Source: a virus
IMG/VR virus record: IMGVR_UViG_3300022413_000047
Coordinates: 1-21,243 of that record
Direction: 5' to 3' (one strand)
Length of the DNA stretch: 21,243 bases
The notes under the pieces were generated by a model. The model was not told the origin of the DNA. It saw only the letters and a program-made list of their open reading frames with translations, and did not search any database. Shown piece after piece: positions 5,453 to 12,676 of this stretch (position 1 is the first letter of the stretch; every line of letters begins with the position of its first letter). The position numbers and the translations under genes were made by a program.

Positions 5453-5481
5453 AAAAAAAAAGCGCCTCAGGAAGAGGCGCT
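5453..5481 (-). terminator. intrinsic terminator of the late operon
   Basis: Stem arms AGCGCCTC (5461-5468) and GAGGCGCT (5474-5481) pair perfectly over eight GC-rich bases around a five-base loop. Read leftward, the hairpin is followed by an uninterrupted run of eight to nine Ts (5453-5461). It lies 77 bases after the last late gene and 12 bases upstream of the early promoter -35, so it separates late transcripts from the early operon. Confidence 0.93.
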
Positions 5482-5558
5482 GCCTAAGAGGGAGGAGAGA
5501 TACACAAAACCATCAGTGTCGAGAGGTTGGATAAACAGAACGGAGCAGTTCCCGTCTA

Positions 5559-5834
5559 TCAAGAAGATGGTAGCACGGGAGGGCAAGCGGCTGCAATCCT
5601 TAAGGAACGATAGTATTGAAGCCTTGTCTCTCGCTCAGGCGTTTTTGGCAGTGATTCGACAGATAAGATGAACGCATCAAGTTGCGCGCATTGCTGAGGA
5701 GACATGCTCGCGCAACCTATCAGCATCCCTGGCAAGATGAACAGAAAGCTAAGAGCTAAGACTTTTATTAGGGACGAAATAAACTGCAGCTCCGGTTGCA
5801 ATTGAAATGAGGGCAAAAATTGTAACGAGCGCAT
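5559..5834 (-). CDS. lipoprotein, probable Rz1-like outer-membrane spanin
   Basis: The 91-residue product has a hydrophobic segment (residues about 22-40) ending in a lipobox, LIGC with Cys41 as the lipidated residue, then a 50-residue polar tail. Outer-membrane spanin subunits have this form and join inner and outer membranes at the last step of Gram-negative lysis. The N-terminal region before the hydrophobic core is long for a signal peptide. The ATG at 5834 is convincing because AGGAGG lies six bases upstream, inside the holin-like gene, which it overlaps by 86 bases in another frame. No matching inner-membrane Rz partner is visible. A second cysteine, Cys49, could form a dimer. It is the last gene before the late terminator. 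Confidence 0.68.
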   Translation of the reverse strand: MRSLQFLPSFQLQPELQFISSLIKVLALSFLFILPGMLIGCASMSPQQCAQLDAFILSVESLPKTPERETRLQYYRSLRIAAACPPVLPSS

Positions 5835-5940
5835 TCGACACCTCCTCTGGAAGATCAGGATATCCGAGTAAAGTTGCTACACCAGAAATAAGGGGAATAG
5901 CTATTGCGGCCACGGCTTTTCTAACTTCTGAAAATGTCAC
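5749..5940 (-). CDS. probable holin
   Basis: The 63-residue protein has two hydrophobic segments (about residues 9-26 and 36-55) joined by a short acidic turn (PDLPEE) and a short polar tail. This is the usual plan of small two-span holins, which open the inner membrane to release the endolysin. It starts at a GTG whose GTGA overlaps the stop of the upstream virion gene. The following lipoprotein gene begins within it. The endolysin is elsewhere, at the end of the early operon. Identity rests on topology and neighbours, not on family recognition. Confidence 0.7.
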   Translation of the reverse strand: MTFSEVRKAVAAIAIPLISGVATLLGYPDLPEEVSNALVTIFALISIATGAAVYFVPNKSLSS

Positions 5941-7916
5941 TGGCTAAGCTCTCTTTGTATGATTCTTTGAATAAAATCAATGCTTTGCGGTCTTGGCTGC
6001 AAAGGCTGAGCCCCTGGCTGTATTTGGGGAGGGAATTGAGGCAAGACGTTCCCAGCCTCTTCTATAAGCTGTCCGCCAATTTGCGCGGCTCCTTCTATAG
6101 CGCCTTCTCCGGTATTGAGTAAAGCCCTTCCCGTTCCTCCTCTTCTTTCAAATCCGCCTTGTGCAGCCATGATGGAAACATGAACTGGCGACACCTGAAA
6201 TCCCAACAAATTTGTTAGAGCTTTTGCACCATTTGCTGGGGTGGCCCTTCCAGTCTCAACGCTAGAAATAATTGCCTGAACGTCTTGGTCGTTAAGGTGG
6301 GATGACAATCTAAGAATAGAAGAAGGCGATTTAACTCGAAAACTTTTCAGGCTTGCTCTTTCCGTCAAGTCTCCGATTTCGTCGTAAACGTTGTCCATGT
6401 AGTCAGAAGCGCCTTCGAACCAAGCCCTTATTCCATTTACTCTATTGCTATATTCTGTTGGACTTCTGAAGATATTGGACACAATTTGATAGTCTGACCC
6501 AGTCAATGCGCCTAAATTTTGAAGGTCTTTTTCAATAAGTCGTCCTTGCTCTACCTTAACTAAGATGCGTCTTATTGTTTCTCTTTCTTTAGGGTCTTGT
6601 ATGTCTAGCTTTTGGAGCAAAGAGCTTAAAACTCTAGTGGCACTTCCTACGATATCACCGCCAGACCCTCTAAGCTCTTGACTGATATCTCTTAATATGG
6701 AACCCCAAACGGTTGGGAATGCCTGTCCTCTTTCTTCTATAAGTCCACCAATATCGTTGACAATGCCAACAATCCTTTGCACCTGATTTAGTTTTAGCTT
6801 TGCGTCCTTTTGGTCTGCCGCTACGTTTTGAGGCAGCAAGCCATTTCTCTTTTTGCCTTCATTTGAGGTTGCCCTAGTAAACTCAACAAAGCCATTCTTT
6901 TGCGCTCTTGCCACGTCTTCTATGGAAAAGACGCGACCATCTCCGCCTTTCAATCGCCTTCCTGCTTGAGTCTCTGACTGAGGGCGAGTTCTACCTCTAA
7001 TGTTTGGAGCTGCTTGCGTTTCTTGCCTAGGTTGTTCTTGCGTTGTCAATACATGAGATTGAGGAACAGGTCTATTCGTTGCGCGACTTATGGCGCTACT
7101 TCTTTGAGGTTGCGCTGCGGGAGGAAGCTGCACAGGAGAATTTAAAGAAACCCCTTGCAGGGCTCTAGGTTGAAGCCTATTTATATCAATCCCAAGTTCA
7201 CTTAAGTTCTTGGAAACAATGGAATTTAATTGGCCTCTAGATATTCTTGCAGATCTGGTCGTTCCAGTGATCGTGGTTCCAGCATCTAAATCTTCTCTGC
7301 TTGTTCCGCCAGTTGTCGAGACATTTGTGGCAATAGTCGCTTGTACGTCGTTTGCCACGCCTTCGAGGAAAGAGGCATATAAATTAGATTCGATTCCAGA
7401 ATTAGCCAAGATTCCGGCAGCATCGGTTGAATTTGCTATGTTAAGTGCATTTTTCTTATCAGCCGTTGCCCCCTCTTGCAAAAGAGAAAACATTTGAGCA
7501 TATGGCCCTCTAGCTGCAAGCGCTTCATTCCTTTGCCTAACCGAAGTCACTTCTTGGTTTAGCTTCTCCGTCTTAAGTATTTGTTCTTGAAATTTGGCAT
7601 AAGTCGCTTGAGCTTGTTGCGCTTCTGCACCCAGGCCCCTGTTCATCAAAGATTGAGTGACAGCTTCTAAGTAACCTTCTTTCCCTGGCTGGACTCCGCT
7701 TGCCCTAACTTCGGCTTGCGCTTCCTCCATTAGCCTAGCCCTTGCTATCTGTGGGTTTTCTATACCAAAAGCAGAGCCAATAGCATTGCCTAAATTTTGC
7801 CCAGCAACTGCAGCTGGGGCTTGGCCGGGCCTGGCTTGTGAAAGCAATTGAATATTTCTAGCAAATTGTGCTTGTTGTATTTCTTCAGGAGTGGGTAGCC
7901 CGAATATATTAGGCAT
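5937..7916 (-). CDS. large internal virion (DNA ejection) protein candidate
   Basis: This 659-residue protein is rich in Ala, Gln, Gly and Arg, mostly helical, and has no signal peptide. The N-terminus has repeated Q/A-rich stretches (PEEIQQAQFARNIQLLSQ) and a GLGAEAQQAQATYAKFQEQ helix; the middle (about 230-330) is low-complexity, and a helical domain with many charged residues follows. The gene comes after the tail genes and a glycine-rich 250-residue protein, a place that in short-tailed phages is usually held by internal core or ejection proteins. No lysozyme or transglycosylase motif is evident to me. Start and stop overlap neighbours (TAATG at 7916, GTGA at 5937). The role is inferred from position, size and composition. 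Confidence 0.6.
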   Translation of the reverse strand: MPNIFGLPTPEEIQQAQFARNIQLLSQARPGQAPAAVAGQNLGNAIGSAFGIENPQIARARLMEEAQAEVRASGVQPGKEGYLEAVTQSLMNRGLGAEAQQAQATYAKFQEQILKTEKLNQEVTSVRQRNEALAARGPYAQMFSLLQEGATADKKNALNIANSTDAAGILANSGIESNLYASFLEGVANDVQATIATNVSTTGGTSREDLDAGTTITGTTRSARISRGQLNSIVSKNLSELGIDINRLQPRALQGVSLNSPVQLPPAAQPQRSSAISRATNRPVPQSHVLTTQEQPRQETQAAPNIRGRTRPQSETQAGRRLKGGDGRVFSIEDVARAQKNGFVEFTRATSNEGKKRNGLLPQNVAADQKDAKLKLNQVQRIVGIVNDIGGLIEERGQAFPTVWGSILRDISQELRGSGGDIVGSATRVLSSLLQKLDIQDPKERETIRRILVKVEQGRLIEKDLQNLGALTGSDYQIVSNIFRSPTEYSNRVNGIRAWFEGASDYMDNVYDEIGDLTERASLKSFRVKSPSSILRLSSHLNDQDVQAIISSVETGRATPANGAKALTNLLGFQVSPVHVSIMAAQGGFERRGGTGRALLNTGEGAIEGAAQIGGQLIEEAGNVLPQFPPQIQPGAQPLQPRPQSIDFIQRIIQRELSQ

Positions 7917-8668
7917 TAAAAAATCCTCGAGAATATGCTACTAGCTGAACCAGCTGGAGCAGAAGCAGAGTTTCCGCCAAATATTCCCCCAAAGTTTAAG
8001 CCACCAACCGCATTGCCTAAAGTCGCAAAAAATGCGTCATTTGCATCCATTGACCTTCTGTCTGCAGCCGCCATTCCAGATAGTCCGGCAGCGGATGGCC
8101 TCAATCCTGCTGCTATTCCAGAATTTCTAGATACCTGGCTAAAGATATCGTTCTCTAGCCCGAATAGGCCTCCCAAGAGACCTAGCTGTCTATTCTGTTC
8201 TTGCCTTGCTTGGCTAATTCTTGCCATATCTGCTCGAGCCAGACCTTCTTCCAAGGCTGCAAGCTCGGGATTAAAGAGGTTTCCTGTTAAGCCGCCCCCA
8301 ACTCCAAGGCCAAGCCTGCCTCTGTTAAAAACTTGAGAGCGTAAAGAAGCGCGTAAAGCATCTTCTCTTGGCCTTGAAATACCTCTTAGCCTATCTACTT
8401 CGCTTTGAACAAAATCAGGGTCGTTGAAGGTATTAAAAAGTCCTTCCCTTCCTTGCCTAATTCTATTTAAATCAGTTAGTTGCGTAGGAGTTGCAGATAG
8501 ATTTACTGAATCGCCATCTCTCAAGAAAGTACCAAATGGAGACACGACTGAAGACGGCCCTTGCGATTGAGCAAGAAGTTGCTCTCCGCGGTCATCTGCC
8601 TCATCTTGTCCAAATAGGTTGCCGAGAAGGCCAACTCCAGCGCCAAGTAGGGAACCTAAAAAAGCCAT
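7916..8668 (-). CDS. glycine-rich virion protein, internal-core candidate
   Basis: The 250-residue protein begins with a hydrophobic, glycine-rich segment (MAFLGSLLGAGVGLLGNLFG) and ends with another Gly/Ser/Ala-rich stretch. The middle is helical and charged (residues about 65-160), with a GLGVGGGLTGNLF turn. Amphipathic glycine-rich ends are common in podoviral ejection proteins that insert in membranes. It is followed by the larger candidate ejection protein and preceded by the collar fibre. One-base overlaps at both ends suggest coupled translation. I do not recognise an exact family, so the role is inferred. Confidence 0.58.
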   Translation of the reverse strand: MAFLGSLLGAGVGLLGNLFGQDEADDRGEQLLAQSQGPSSVVSPFGTFLRDGDSVNLSATPTQLTDLNRIRQGREGLFNTFNDPDFVQSEVDRLRGISRPREDALRASLRSQVFNRGRLGLGVGGGLTGNLFNPELAALEEGLARADMARISQARQEQNRQLGLLGGLFGLENDIFSQVSRNSGIAAGLRPSAAGLSGMAAADRRSMDANDAFFATLGNAVGGLNFGGIFGGNSASAPAGSASSIFSRIF

Positions 8669-9387
8669 TATTGATACCTTATGATGTAATTCATGACAGT
8701 AAAGGGAGGCATATTCTCATGCGCTCCGCTGCCGCCATAGCTTGCAAAAGTATTGCTAACCGATCCCGACGCGTGCAAAACGTTCGTAGCATTTCCGTCT
8801 ACAGCAAGGGTCGTAGTCGCAAACAAATAAGTACCTGGGGTTACTCCATGAGCATGCGCGGGTATTTCGCCTTCTACTAAAGTATGTGTATTTGCTCCAC
8901 CTTCTGAGCCCTCGTTTCCCGTTCCGCTGCTGTATGTAGTTCCAGTATCTCTGCTAGCAGCTCCTGCTGCTGTTCCCATATCATCGGCACCAACAGGAAC
9001 CCTGAATCTTAAATCTGGCAAATCAAAAGTTCCGGCCCCGCCGGAATTGCCATAAGTTGTTCCTAAAACGGCAAAAAGAACTGAATATGTAGAATCGCTC
9101 ACAGAGCGACCATCACAAAATAACCAATTAGTTGGTTCTGATGTTCCTGCATATGGAAGAACTAAGCCAACTGGAAGAATAGCCGCTTCATTTGTCCAGA
9201 CAGATGAGCGATAAACAAGAATATCGCCTTCGGTTTCACTCCCTGGCTTATCTACTTTTGAGTTGGTCGCCGTAGCTATATTGGACAACTCGGTATCAAC
9301 TTCAGAGCCTAATATTTTCTTTGCGGCTGTGCCGGTAGGCAATGAATCTTTTGCACTAAAATCAGTAGTTTGCGTGTAATCCGTCAT
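8668..9387 (-). CDS. tail fibre protein with phage collar domain
   Basis: The N-terminus (residues 1-45, DYTQTTDFSAKDSLPTGTAAK) matches a pattern common at the start of podoviral fibre proteins. The phage tail-collar domain (Phage_Collar) is clear at about 71-135: VGLVLPYAGT, then NWLFCDGRSV, YSVLFAVLGTTYG, and FDLPDLRFRVPVG. The C-terminal part has IPAHAHGV and ends ENMPPFTVMNYIIRY, the usual terminus of these trimeric fibres; the paired histidines may bind metal. Length 239 suits a short fibre. It overlaps its neighbours by one base. It probably contacts the host surface along with the large adhesin encoded near the terminase. Confidence 0.88.
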   Translation of the reverse strand: MTDYTQTTDFSAKDSLPTGTAAKKILGSEVDTELSNIATATNSKVDKPGSETEGDILVYRSSVWTNEAAILPVGLVLPYAGTSEPTNWLFCDGRSVSDSTYSVLFAVLGTTYGNSGGAGTFDLPDLRFRVPVGADDMGTAAGAASRDTGTTYSSGTGNEGSEGGANTHTLVEGEIPAHAHGVTPGTYLFATTTLAVDGNATNVLHASGSVSNTFASYGGSGAHENMPPFTVMNYIIRYQ

Positions 9388-10958
9388 TAGCCTAGTTTTC
9401 CAAGCTTGCCAAAGATTTCTATCTGTTGGATGCCGAATGTTCCACCATCAATGATGGTAGAGGAGCAAAACTGCAACAGGCTTCCTTCTCCTGCCAAGTC
9501 ATGAGTAAGGACAGAAAGCGTGGGATTTGTTCCCCACTCGTCCTCTCCCCATTCTCCAGTTCCCCATTCTGCGGCATCTGTCGTGTCAAGGACTTGAGAG
9601 TCATTAAAAGACTGCCCCGTATAATCCCAGGACCAGTCTAAATTTATAACTCTATCGACATCGGACTCATAATAAATGTGAGCTTCTTTCCCGATAAGTG
9701 TTCTATTGGCTTGCCCTGTTATCGGTATCCATGGGCTTTGATATTTAAAAGTATAAGATGCCGTATCGTCTTGATTAGTTGAGTAATCGGCAACGCCGCC
9801 ATTTTGCCCAAGGTAGAGCACTCCTTGAATGCTTTTCGCGGATTTCCAGTCTATGCCTTCCCACTTTGAGGCTCTTATTTGGCCAAGGGTTCTTACATCA
9901 AAATACCAATAATTATCTCCGATTCTGGCGACAATTGCGCTAAGTGGCCTATGGTATTCAATTCTGATTGGGTCTCCATTTCCAATTGCCGTATCTATTT
10001 CTTCAGTAAGTTGTAGCTGGATATGTGGAGCAAGGCTTGAAAACGGTAAATTGTCACCGACAAGCGCTCTACTTAAGGAGCGAAGTCCAGAACGAGACAT
10101 GAAGACCAAATCAGTCCCAACTGAGACAACAGCATCTCTAGCGACAAGGCCATCGCTTGCTATAGCATCTGCCTGGCCAGATGCTGTCGTTGTTGCTGCA
10201 ATAGTTAAATTAGTTGCTGGGTCGTTGAGCCCGGTAAACAAAAGAACGGAACGCTCCCCGAATACGACTAAAAAGTCGTTCCATTCAACAAGCGCAACGC
10301 CAATATCCGTTCCTATTGGCCAGATATTATCTAAACCAATGCTTCCGGTTCCTGCCCCTGTCCAGACCTGAGGCTGCAAAAGAGCGCACCATTGAATAGT
10401 TCTTTTAGTCGAATCAAAAGCAAAGATACGCCCATGAGTTGCAATTGCGGCATCTCCTTGCGGAGCGGAACCTGCGTATCCTGTTGTATTAGAAATGTCT
10501 TCAAAATCAGCGGCTTGCGTTGCAATTGAAGGAGTGCCTGCGGCTGAATCTGGCTCGAATAGTATAGGCTCATGTGATTCTTGAAAGCCTATGCAGCAAT
10601 CAGCCAATGTAACGAATTGCCAGTCATTGGCGGTTGGCGCCGTTTGCGTTGCTGGAGCTGCTCCAGTTCTATCAGTAAGCGTCGCGGTTCCAGAATAAAG
10701 CTTTAACCCTGCAGCGCTAATAATAAAAGTATTGCTTGAATCTTCTACAAATTCGTAAAGTGCTTCTGTGTCATCAGAATGAGGAGAACTTGTTAGCATA
10801 TTCCAGCCATCTCTAGCTGTGACCCTATTCGCTTTGCTTATTACGGCATTCGTGAGCACTACTGCCCATGCCGGGTCTATGGCTGACCCCTCTTCGTCAG
10901 TAACAAGCCCCAACGAGCCAGGACTTCTATATCTTATAGGGACTAAATCTGAAGGCAT
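9387..10958 (-). CDS. tail nozzle / stabilisation-like protein
   Basis: From the ATG at 10958 the protein has 523 residues and is almost entirely beta-strand, with repeated blade-like units (for instance EWNDFLVVFGERSVLLFTG and TDLVFMSRSGLRSLS). This recalls the propeller-rich tail tubular B or P22 gp10-like stabilisation proteins that form the nozzle below the adaptor in short-tailed phages. Its place directly after the adaptor gene and before the collar fibre supports this. The ATG overlaps the adaptor stop by one base; a longer start inside that gene is less likely. Exact family membership was not tested. Confidence 0.7.
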   Translation of the reverse strand: MPSDLVPIRYRSPGSLGLVTDEEGSAIDPAWAVVLTNAVISKANRVTARDGWNMLTSSPHSDDTEALYEFVEDSSNTFIISAAGLKLYSGTATLTDRTGAAPATQTAPTANDWQFVTLADCCIGFQESHEPILFEPDSAAGTPSIATQAADFEDISNTTGYAGSAPQGDAAIATHGRIFAFDSTKRTIQWCALLQPQVWTGAGTGSIGLDNIWPIGTDIGVALVEWNDFLVVFGERSVLLFTGLNDPATNLTIAATTTASGQADAIASDGLVARDAVVSVGTDLVFMSRSGLRSLSRALVGDNLPFSSLAPHIQLQLTEEIDTAIGNGDPIRIEYHRPLSAIVARIGDNYWYFDVRTLGQIRASKWEGIDWKSAKSIQGVLYLGQNGGVADYSTNQDDTASYTFKYQSPWIPITGQANRTLIGKEAHIYYESDVDRVINLDWSWDYTGQSFNDSQVLDTTDAAEWGTGEWGEDEWGTNPTLSVLTHDLAGEGSLLQFCSSTIIDGGTFGIQQIEIFGKLGKLG

Positions 10959-11617
10959 CAGACAACACTCCAATGAGCCACTTTCCCTCCAGCTCTTGAT
11001 TGTTGGTCTGTGTCGATTGCTTTTTGTACGGCTTCTTCTGCTATTTCTGATATTTCTAAGAAATTAGAACCCCCGTCTTCTCCCCTTTCTCTTGCTGCAT
11101 AAGCCCAAGCTCTGTAAATCACAGGAGCAGATGGAACTAAAATTAAAGTGGAGTCAGCGCTTACTTCGCCTTGGCCGACATAGCCAGCTACCGTTAAGGA
11201 GTAAACGGCATCAGGAGTTGGATAAAGTTGTATTTGTGGGTCGCCGGAGCCATCTGGAATATAAAGCCTATAGTGAGTTGGTTTAGCATCATCTACCGTT
11301 TGGTCCAAAAGCAGCCAATCGTGATTGCTTTTTGGTATTAAGGCGTATCTTCCGTCAGTCGTATTTACTATCCTTTCGATTCTTCCCCTGTCTTGCCAGT
11401 TGGTCAGGCTATAATCTTGAGTTCCAGAGACCGTGCTAACGGTTGTTTCCTTGTAAATTCCAGACCAGAGATGCTCGCCCTCTACATCTTCAATGGCTTG
11501 GTTTACAAATTTAGTGATTAGCGTTGAATAAGAACTAGAAGTTGTAGAGTTAACTGCCGACCTTCTCAAGAGCGTCAAAACTCCATTAACGCATTGGAGC
11601 AAAGTTTTTCTACTCAT
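10958..11617 (-). CDS. head-tail adaptor (tail tubular A-like)
   Basis: The 219-residue protein begins MSRKTLLQCVNGVLTLLRR. Helices such as LITKFVNQAIEDVE are followed by beta-rich segments (TVSGTQDYSLTNW, RYALIPKS, QIQLYPTPDAVYSLTVAGY) and a final helix (IAEEAVQKAIDTDQ). This alternation, including the 'Y-x-L-P' type strand after an N-terminal helical pair, fits the gp11/gp4-like adaptor family that binds the portal and starts the tail. I chose the ATG at 11617 because it overlaps the upstream stop as ATGA; a start at 11638 would add seven residues. It is separated from the capsid gene by the three-gene accessory cassette. Confidence 0.75.
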   Translation of the reverse strand: MSRKTLLQCVNGVLTLLRRSAVNSTTSSSYSTLITKFVNQAIEDVEGEHLWSGIYKETTVSTVSGTQDYSLTNWQDRGRIERIVNTTDGRYALIPKSNHDWLLLDQTVDDAKPTHYRLYIPDGSGDPQIQLYPTPDAVYSLTVAGYVGQGEVSADSTLILVPSAPVIYRAWAYAARERGEDGGSNFLEISEIAEEAVQKAIDTDQQSRAGGKVAHWSVV

Positions 11618-12135
11618 CTCACAATCACCGTATAACAAACTTGGTCATAACGTGGAGCGTTGCAATCTAGCTTTATTTCTTCAACCTCAAAATTGGCAAT
11701 TTCAAGCGCCATCTTCCACCAATCGGCACCTTGGACGATTAAATGGGCATTCTTCCCATTTGGTAGCCGATGATGAGCTTTTGTTGTTGATATAGCATGG
11801 AACCCGATAACTTTTGTTAAGCTTCTTATGTGTTCTAAAACGGCTCTGATGCATTGAGGCTCTATATGCTCAAGAGCATCTGTACTTATAACGATATCTG
11901 AAGCCTCTGGAATAGAATCCTTACCCTCTACTCCTGGGTCATATTCTTTTATAGGAAATCCTAAAGCATCTCCAAGCCTTCCTTTTCCTGCCCCATAATC
12001 CAGCACATCTAAAGTATTATTTTCAATGCAAAGTTTTTTAATCGTATCGACATATCTTGCCCCAGTAGTGCCCCAATTCGGGTTTTGCTCATGGTCTTGT
12101 TTCAATATTTTCTTATAGTTGGGCGTAATAAGCAT
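11614..12135 (-). CDS. class I SAM-dependent methyltransferase
   Basis: The 173-residue protein shows the Rossmann-type methyltransferase signature. Motif I is VLDYGAGKGRLG (residues 44-55), an acidic loop YDPG follows at 65-68, and STDALEHI at 84-91 matches the usual post-II strand with the D-x-L-E-H pattern of small-molecule enzymes. A histidine- and tryptophan-rich stretch (HHRLPNGKNAHLIV, then DWW) near 121-140 may form the substrate pocket. There is no target-recognition domain or catalytic N/D-PPY motif, so DNA adenine methylation is unlikely. It overlaps the sulfotransferase gene by 23 bases and the adaptor by four. The substrate is unknown; a glycan or small acceptor shared with the sulfotransferase is plausible. 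Confidence 0.82.
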   Translation of the reverse strand: MLITPNYKKILKQDHEQNPNWGTTGARYVDTIKKLCIENNTLDVLDYGAGKGRLGDALGFPIKEYDPGVEGKDSIPEASDIVISTDALEHIEPQCIRAVLEHIRSLTKVIGFHAISTTKAHHRLPNGKNAHLIVQGADWWKMALEIANFEVEEIKLDCNAPRYDQVCYTVIVR

Positions 12136-12676
12136 TTGAGCGATGCCTGTATAAATCGAATGTTGGGACCTTTGCGCCTTCTTCTATCGATACTAAGGGC
12201 CAGCCAGCCTTAACCAATCTCTTTAGTTGTCTTTCCGGGTCTTCTAGCATATCCGCGTAATTAACAACCGTAAAAGAAGCAATCTCTTTATTAAAGAATT
12301 TATTGAATTTTATAATAGGGTCAGTATCTAACCGACTAAGCATTTCGAATCCCTTGAAGCCCCACTTGGACAAAGATGCTTTTCTTTCTTCACGAGCCCT
12401 AGACATGCAAACAATATGCGTAGGGCCGAGCAGCTTTGTCGTTAATAAAGCTCCAGCTATTCTTTTAACTACCTTTCCAGGCTCCATCTTTCCTTTTTCA
12501 AAAAAACCAAGAGGATTTGGAGCGTAGCTCTTATCTACAAGCTTAACCGCATTGATTAGCTGATAATCCGCCTCTGCAACATAATTAACAGGCATTCCTG
12601 AATCACGAAGCGTTCGCATCATCATAGAAGTTCCTGAGCGATGTGGCCCCGTAACAATATAATAAAAATCAGTCAT
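12113..12676 (-). CDS. sulfotransferase-like protein
   Basis: The 187-residue protein begins with a strand and P-loop of the PAPS-dependent sulfotransferase type: GPHRSGTSMMMRTL at residues 10-23, where R-S-G-T-S would hold the 5'-phosphosulfate. A second strand with CMSRAREERKASL (90-102) resembles the 3'-phosphate binding region. VVNYADMLEDPERQLKRL (137-154) matches the usual 'Y-E-D-L-x-x-x-P' segment. At 187 residues it is shorter than typical sulfotransferases (about 250-300), yet the fold looks complete. A kinase is less likely given the RSGTS loop. ATGA overlap joins it to the ParB-like gene. It could sulfate a virion or host surface glycan; the substrate is inferred, not shown. Confidence 0.78.
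   Translation of the reverse strand: MTDFYYIVTGPHRSGTSMMMRTLRDSGMPVNYVAEADYQLINAVKLVDKSYAPNPLGFFEKGKMEPGKVVKRIAGALLTTKLLGPTHIVCMSRAREERKASLSKWGFKGFEMLSRLDTDPIIKFNKFFNKEIASFTVVNYADMLEDPERQLKRLVKAGWPLVSIEEGAKVPTFDLYRHRSNAYYAQL

Noticed and set aside
5435-5671. Plus-strand open frame of 78 codons over the late terminator
   Set aside because: It runs through the terminator hairpin, the early promoter region and the opposite strand of the lipoprotein gene. It has no ribosome site and an out-of-frame composition.
7935-8336. Plus-strand open frame of 133 codons rich in Pro and Ala
   Set aside because: It is fully antisense to the 250-residue virion protein; its composition reflects complementary codons of a Gly/Arg-rich gene.
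8491-8880. Plus-strand open frame of 129 codons
   Set aside because: It is antisense to the glycine-rich virion gene and the collar fibre gene, both strongly supported. It has no start signal or recognisable domain.
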